Source: Pseudomonas tolaasii NCPPB 2192 | Lineage (GTDB): Bacteria; Pseudomonadota; Gammaproteobacteria; Pseudomonadales; Pseudomonadaceae | Assembly: GCF_002813445.1 (NCBI RefSeq) | Contig: NZ_PHHD01000001.1 | Coordinates: forward strand, 4,092,001 to 4,156,000 | Reading direction: 5' to 3' | Length of the DNA: 64,000 nucleotides | Shown here: positions 61,456 through 64,000 of the stretch, piece by piece | Layout of the letters: every line of letters begins with the position of its first letter | Position numbering within the stretch: position 1 is the first letter of the stretch | The notes under the pieces: generated by a model | Told to the model about the DNA's origin: nothing | Databases searched by the model: none | What the model saw: only the letters and a program-made list of their open reading frames with translations | Made by a program: the position numbers and the translations under genes

Positions 61456-62463
61456 TCACTGAACCGCGCCGGCTGGCGTGTTCAACAACACAACGGCAGC
61501 CGTCACCAGCAAATTGATCAGGGTCAGCGGCAGGCAGAAGCGCCAGCTGAAATCCATCACCTGGTCGTATCGTGGACGCGGAATGGAAGCGCGCAGCAGG
61601 ATAAACAACATGATGAAAAACGCGGTCTTCAGGAAGAACCAGAAGAAGGCCAACTGCGGCAGGATGTTGAACGGACCGTGCCAGCCGCCGAAGAACAGCG
61701 TGACCAGCAGGGCCGAGATCAGGATGATGCCGATGTACTCACCCACGAAGAACATGCCCCATTTCATGCCGGCATATTCAATGTGATAACCGTCGGCCAG
61801 TTCCTGTTCCGCTTCCGGCTGGTCGAACGGGTGACGGTGAGTCACGGCGACGCCGGCGATGAAGAACGTACAGAAGCCGAAGAACTGCGGAATGATGAAC
61901 CACAGGTTCTGTGCCTGATACTCGACGATATCGCGCATGTTGAACGAGCCGACCTGCACCACGATGCCCATCAGCGCCAGGCCCATGAACACTTCGTAGG
62001 ACACGGTCTGGGCCGAGGCCCGCAAGCTGCCCAGCAGGGCGAACTTGTTGTTGCTCGACCAACCGGCGAACAGCACCGCGTAGACCGACAGACCGGCCAT
62101 GGCGAAGAAGAACAGCAAGCCGATGTTCAGGTCCGCCACGCCCCAGGTCGGGGTGATCGGGATGATCGCGAAGGCGATCAGCAAGGCGCTCATGGCTACT
62201 ACCGGTGCCAGGGTGAAGATCACCTTGTCGGCAAACGGCGGGGTCCAGTCTTCCTTGAAGAACATTTTCAGCATGTCGGCCGCGATCTGGAACATACCGA
62301 ACGGGCCAACGCGGTTCGGACCGTAACGGTCCTGCCACCAGCCCAGCAGGCGACGTTCGACGAAGCTGAGCAGGGCGCCCGCGACGACCACGGCCAACAG
62401 GATCACGATGGCTTTTAGAACCGAGATGATCACATCGATCACTTCAGGAGTGAACCAAGTCAT
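61456..62463 (-). CDS. nuoH: NADH-quinone oxidoreductase subunit H
   Basis: 335 aa, eight membrane helices. Diagnostic motifs are ERRLLGWWQDRYGPNRVGPFGMFQIAADMLKMFFKEDW, the acidic quinone-chamber loop (HPFDQPEAEQELADGYHIEYAGMKWGMFF) and RASIPRPRYDQVMDFSWRFCLPL. It forms the heel of the membrane arm with the quinone entry channel. The start overlaps the nuoG stop by 4 bases. Confidence 0.97.
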   Translation of the reverse strand: MTWFTPEVIDVIISVLKAIVILLAVVVAGALLSFVERRLLGWWQDRYGPNRVGPFGMFQIAADMLKMFFKEDWTPPFADKVIFTLAPVVAMSALLIAFAIIPITPTWGVADLNIGLLFFFAMAGLSVYAVLFAGWSSNNKFALLGSLRASAQTVSYEVFMGLALMGIVVQVGSFNMRDIVEYQAQNLWFIIPQFFGFCTFFIAGVAVTHRHPFDQPEAEQELADGYHIEYAGMKWGMFFVGEYIGIILISALLVTLFFGGWHGPFNILPQLAFFWFFLKTAFFIMLFILLRASIPRPRYDQVMDFSWRFCLPLTLINLLVTAAVVLLNTPAGAVQ

Positions 62464-64000
62464 TGCGCTGCCTCCTGCAGACCGTCAACGGTTTTGCCAA
62501 AGATGGCCGCTGGAATGCCGGCGAAACCTTTCGGCAGTGCAACCAGGCCAGCGCCCAACTCTTCGTTGATGCGCAGCGGCAGACGCAGGGTCTGGCCGGC
62601 CACGTTCAGGCTGAGCAGGGCACCGTCGTTGACGCCCAGGCGGTCGGCTTCCGACTTGGCCAGGGAAACGTAGGCGGCCGGAATGCGCTCTTGAACCGGT
62701 GCGGCCTTGGAAGAGTTTTCTTCGCTGCCGAACAGGTGGAAGAACGGCACAACCTGCCAGGTGCCCTGGGCCGGGTTGAACGGACGTGGTACGGCGGCGA
62801 ACCAGTTCAGCGCGTCACCGGTGCTTTCGATCAGGCGGGTGCCCGGGTCGCCAGCGCGGATGTGACCACCGACTTCGTCCTGGAACTTGTTCCAGGCCTG
62901 TGGCGAGTTCCAGCCCGGTGACCAGGCGAATGGCACCTGCTGACGCGGCTCGACCGAACCCGAGTAACCTTCCATGGAGAAGGCGAACGCGGTGTCCGGG
63001 TCTTGCGGGGTACGCGGTTCGTGCACGCTGATGTTGGCGCGCATGGCGGTACGACCGGAGTAACGCAGCGGCTCACGGGCAAGCTTCATGCCCTTGATGC
63101 GGAACGCGGCGGACGGTGCAGCGTCGACGATACGGGCCAGCTGTGGCGCGCTCGCGGCGGTGGCGGCGGTGACGTGGTCGAGCTGGGTCCAGTCGATCGG
63201 CTGGTTCAGCAGGGTGGCGCGCAGGGCATGCAGCCAGCGCCAGCCTTCGTGAACCAGGATGCTGGCGTCCATGTACTTCGGATCGAACACCTGGAAGAAG
63301 CGCTGGGCGCGGCCTTCCTGGCTGACCAGGGTACCGTCGCCTTCGGCGAAGGTGGCGGCTGGCAGGACCAGGTCGGCACGCTCGCTGGTGGCGGTCTTCT
63401 GGTGGTCGGCAACGATCAGCACCTTGGCGGCGTTGAGCGCAGCGTCAACCTTGGCGGCATCGGTGCGGGTGTACAGGTCGTTTTCCAGCACGACGATGGC
63501 GTCGGCTTTGCCATCGGTCACGGCTTGCAGCGCGGCGTCCAGGGACTCGCCACCGAGCATGGCCAGGCCAAGGCTGTTGGCTTCCGGCACGACCAGGCTG
63601 ATGGAACCGTTCTTGTCGCGCAGCTTCAAGGCTTTGGCGATGTTGGCGGCGGCTTCGATCAGCGCCTTGGAACCCAGCGAGGTACCGGCAATGATCAATG
63701 GACGCTTGGCGGCCAGCAGGGCGTCGGCGATGCGCTGGGCCAGCTCAACGGCTTCAGTGTCCAGGCCTTCGACGGCAGGCGCGCTGGCGTCCAGGGCGTG
63801 GGCCACGGCGAAACCGAGGCGGGCCAGGTCGTCCGGCGCGGCGTGCACACATTCTTCGGCGATGTCGTCGAGCTTGGTTTCAGCCAGGCTCGCGATAAAC
63901 AGCGGGTTCAGCGCGTGCTGGCCGATGTTTTTCACGGCGGCGTCGAGCCAAGGCTGTACGCGCATGGCGTCAGCCATGTCTTCTGCCTTGCCCTTGACCG
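62460..64000 (-). CDS. nuoG: NADH-quinone oxidoreductase subunit G, 5' end beyond the window
   Basis: 513 codons of the C-terminal part are present; the frame is open across the right edge, and the ATG at 63977 is internal. The visible region is the molybdopterin-oxidoreductase-like part of NuoG (PLIIAGTSLGSKALIEAA; VLIVADHQKTATSERADLVLPAATFAEGDGTLVSQEGRAQRFF) and the C-terminal domain. The N-terminal Fe-S cluster ligands lie outside. It belongs to the peripheral electron-transfer arm. Confidence 0.95.
   Translation of the reverse strand, partial: VKGKAEDMADAMRVQPWLDAAVKNIGQHALNPLFIASLAETKLDDIAEECVHAAPDDLARLGFAVAHALDASAPAVEGLDTEAVELAQRIADALLAAKRPLIIAGTSLGSKALIEAAANIAKALKLRDKNGSISLVVPEANSLGLAMLGGESLDAALQAVTDGKADAIVVLENDLYTRTDAAKVDAALNAAKVLIVADHQKTATSERADLVLPAATFAEGDGTLVSQEGRAQRFFQVFDPKYMDASILVHEGWRWLHALRATLLNQPIDWTQLDHVTAATAASAPQLARIVDAAPSAAFRIKGMKLAREPLRYSGRTAMRANISVHEPRTPQDPDTAFAFSMEGYSGSVEPRQQVPFAWSPGWNSPQAWNKFQDEVGGHIRAGDPGTRLIESTGDALNWFAAVPRPFNPAQGTWQVVPFFHLFGSEENSSKAAPVQERIPAAYVSLAKSEADRLGVNDGALLSLNVAGQTLRLPLRINEELGAGLVALPKGFAGIPAAIFGKTVDGLQEAAQ

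Noticed and set aside
62460..63977. nuoG starting at the ATG at 63977
   Set aside because: The frame continues without a stop to the window edge and the NuoG N-terminal domains are missing, so this ATG is internal.

Overview
The window is high-GC, gene-dense chromosomal DNA that looks like a fluorescent Pseudomonas (P. fluorescens group). The evidence is the Pseudomonas-type REP/REPIN palindromes (tgtgggag / tgtggcgag families), a nuo operon in the usual order, an sph (sphingosine-responsive) locus arranged as in P. aeruginosa, and a type VI secretion cluster in H1-like order. No tRNA, rRNA, insertion sequence, phage or CRISPR array was seen.

Layout. 1-3439 (-): a large HrpK-like protein with internal repeats, running off the left edge. 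3440-4429: no gene; two inverted ~300-bp structured repeats flank a REPIN. 4430-7246 (-): a winged-helix/STAND ATPase regulator. 7821-11330 (+): a bufferin-type RiPP metallophore operon with two Cys-rich precursors, DoxX, an exported alpha/beta hydrolase, and the MNIO (DUF692) plus DUF2063 modifying pair. 11386-14995: two MFS exporters, a MEKHLA protein and two small proteins. 15116-16826: arylamine N-acetyltransferase and an outer-membrane barrel. 17092-22347: the sphDCB / sphA / sphR locus. 22390-25440: an ECF sigma factor, divergent anti-sigma factor and catalase-like peroxidase. 25519-45877: a T6SS cluster in the order tssA-B-C-hcp-tssE-F-G-H-vgrG-fha-tssK-L-M-tagF. 45933-46591: a HigBA-like toxin-antitoxin pair with a frameshifted toxin. 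46816-54644 (-): a FadR-type regulator, a peptide ABC importer and a gamma-glutamyltransferase-family enzyme in one overlapping operon. 55169-64000 (-): nuoG (partial) to nuoN of respiratory complex I.

How the parts work together. In the bufferin operon the two exported Cys-rich peptides are probably modified in the cytoplasm by BufB/BufC and then act as periplasmic metal (copper) buffers. The sph locus couples an AraC-type sensor (SphR) to an outer-membrane protein and a Tat-exported FAD oxidase / PLP-fold enzyme / cytochrome c lipoprotein set. The T6SS encodes sheath, tube, baseplate, ClpV and the TssKLM base, but has no TssJ, TagJ, PppA or PpkA here, no PAAR protein and no evident effector. 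REP sequences lie exactly where tagJ and tssJ would be expected, and one REPIN is inside the fha reading frame. Two T6SS transcription units share a GGAATAAATC-N12-TGTTCT element that resembles a sequence beside the neighbouring ECF sigma gene.

Limits: all functions come from reading the sequence and recalling families. No database search was run. Start codons were chosen by ribosome-binding-site spacing and overlap.
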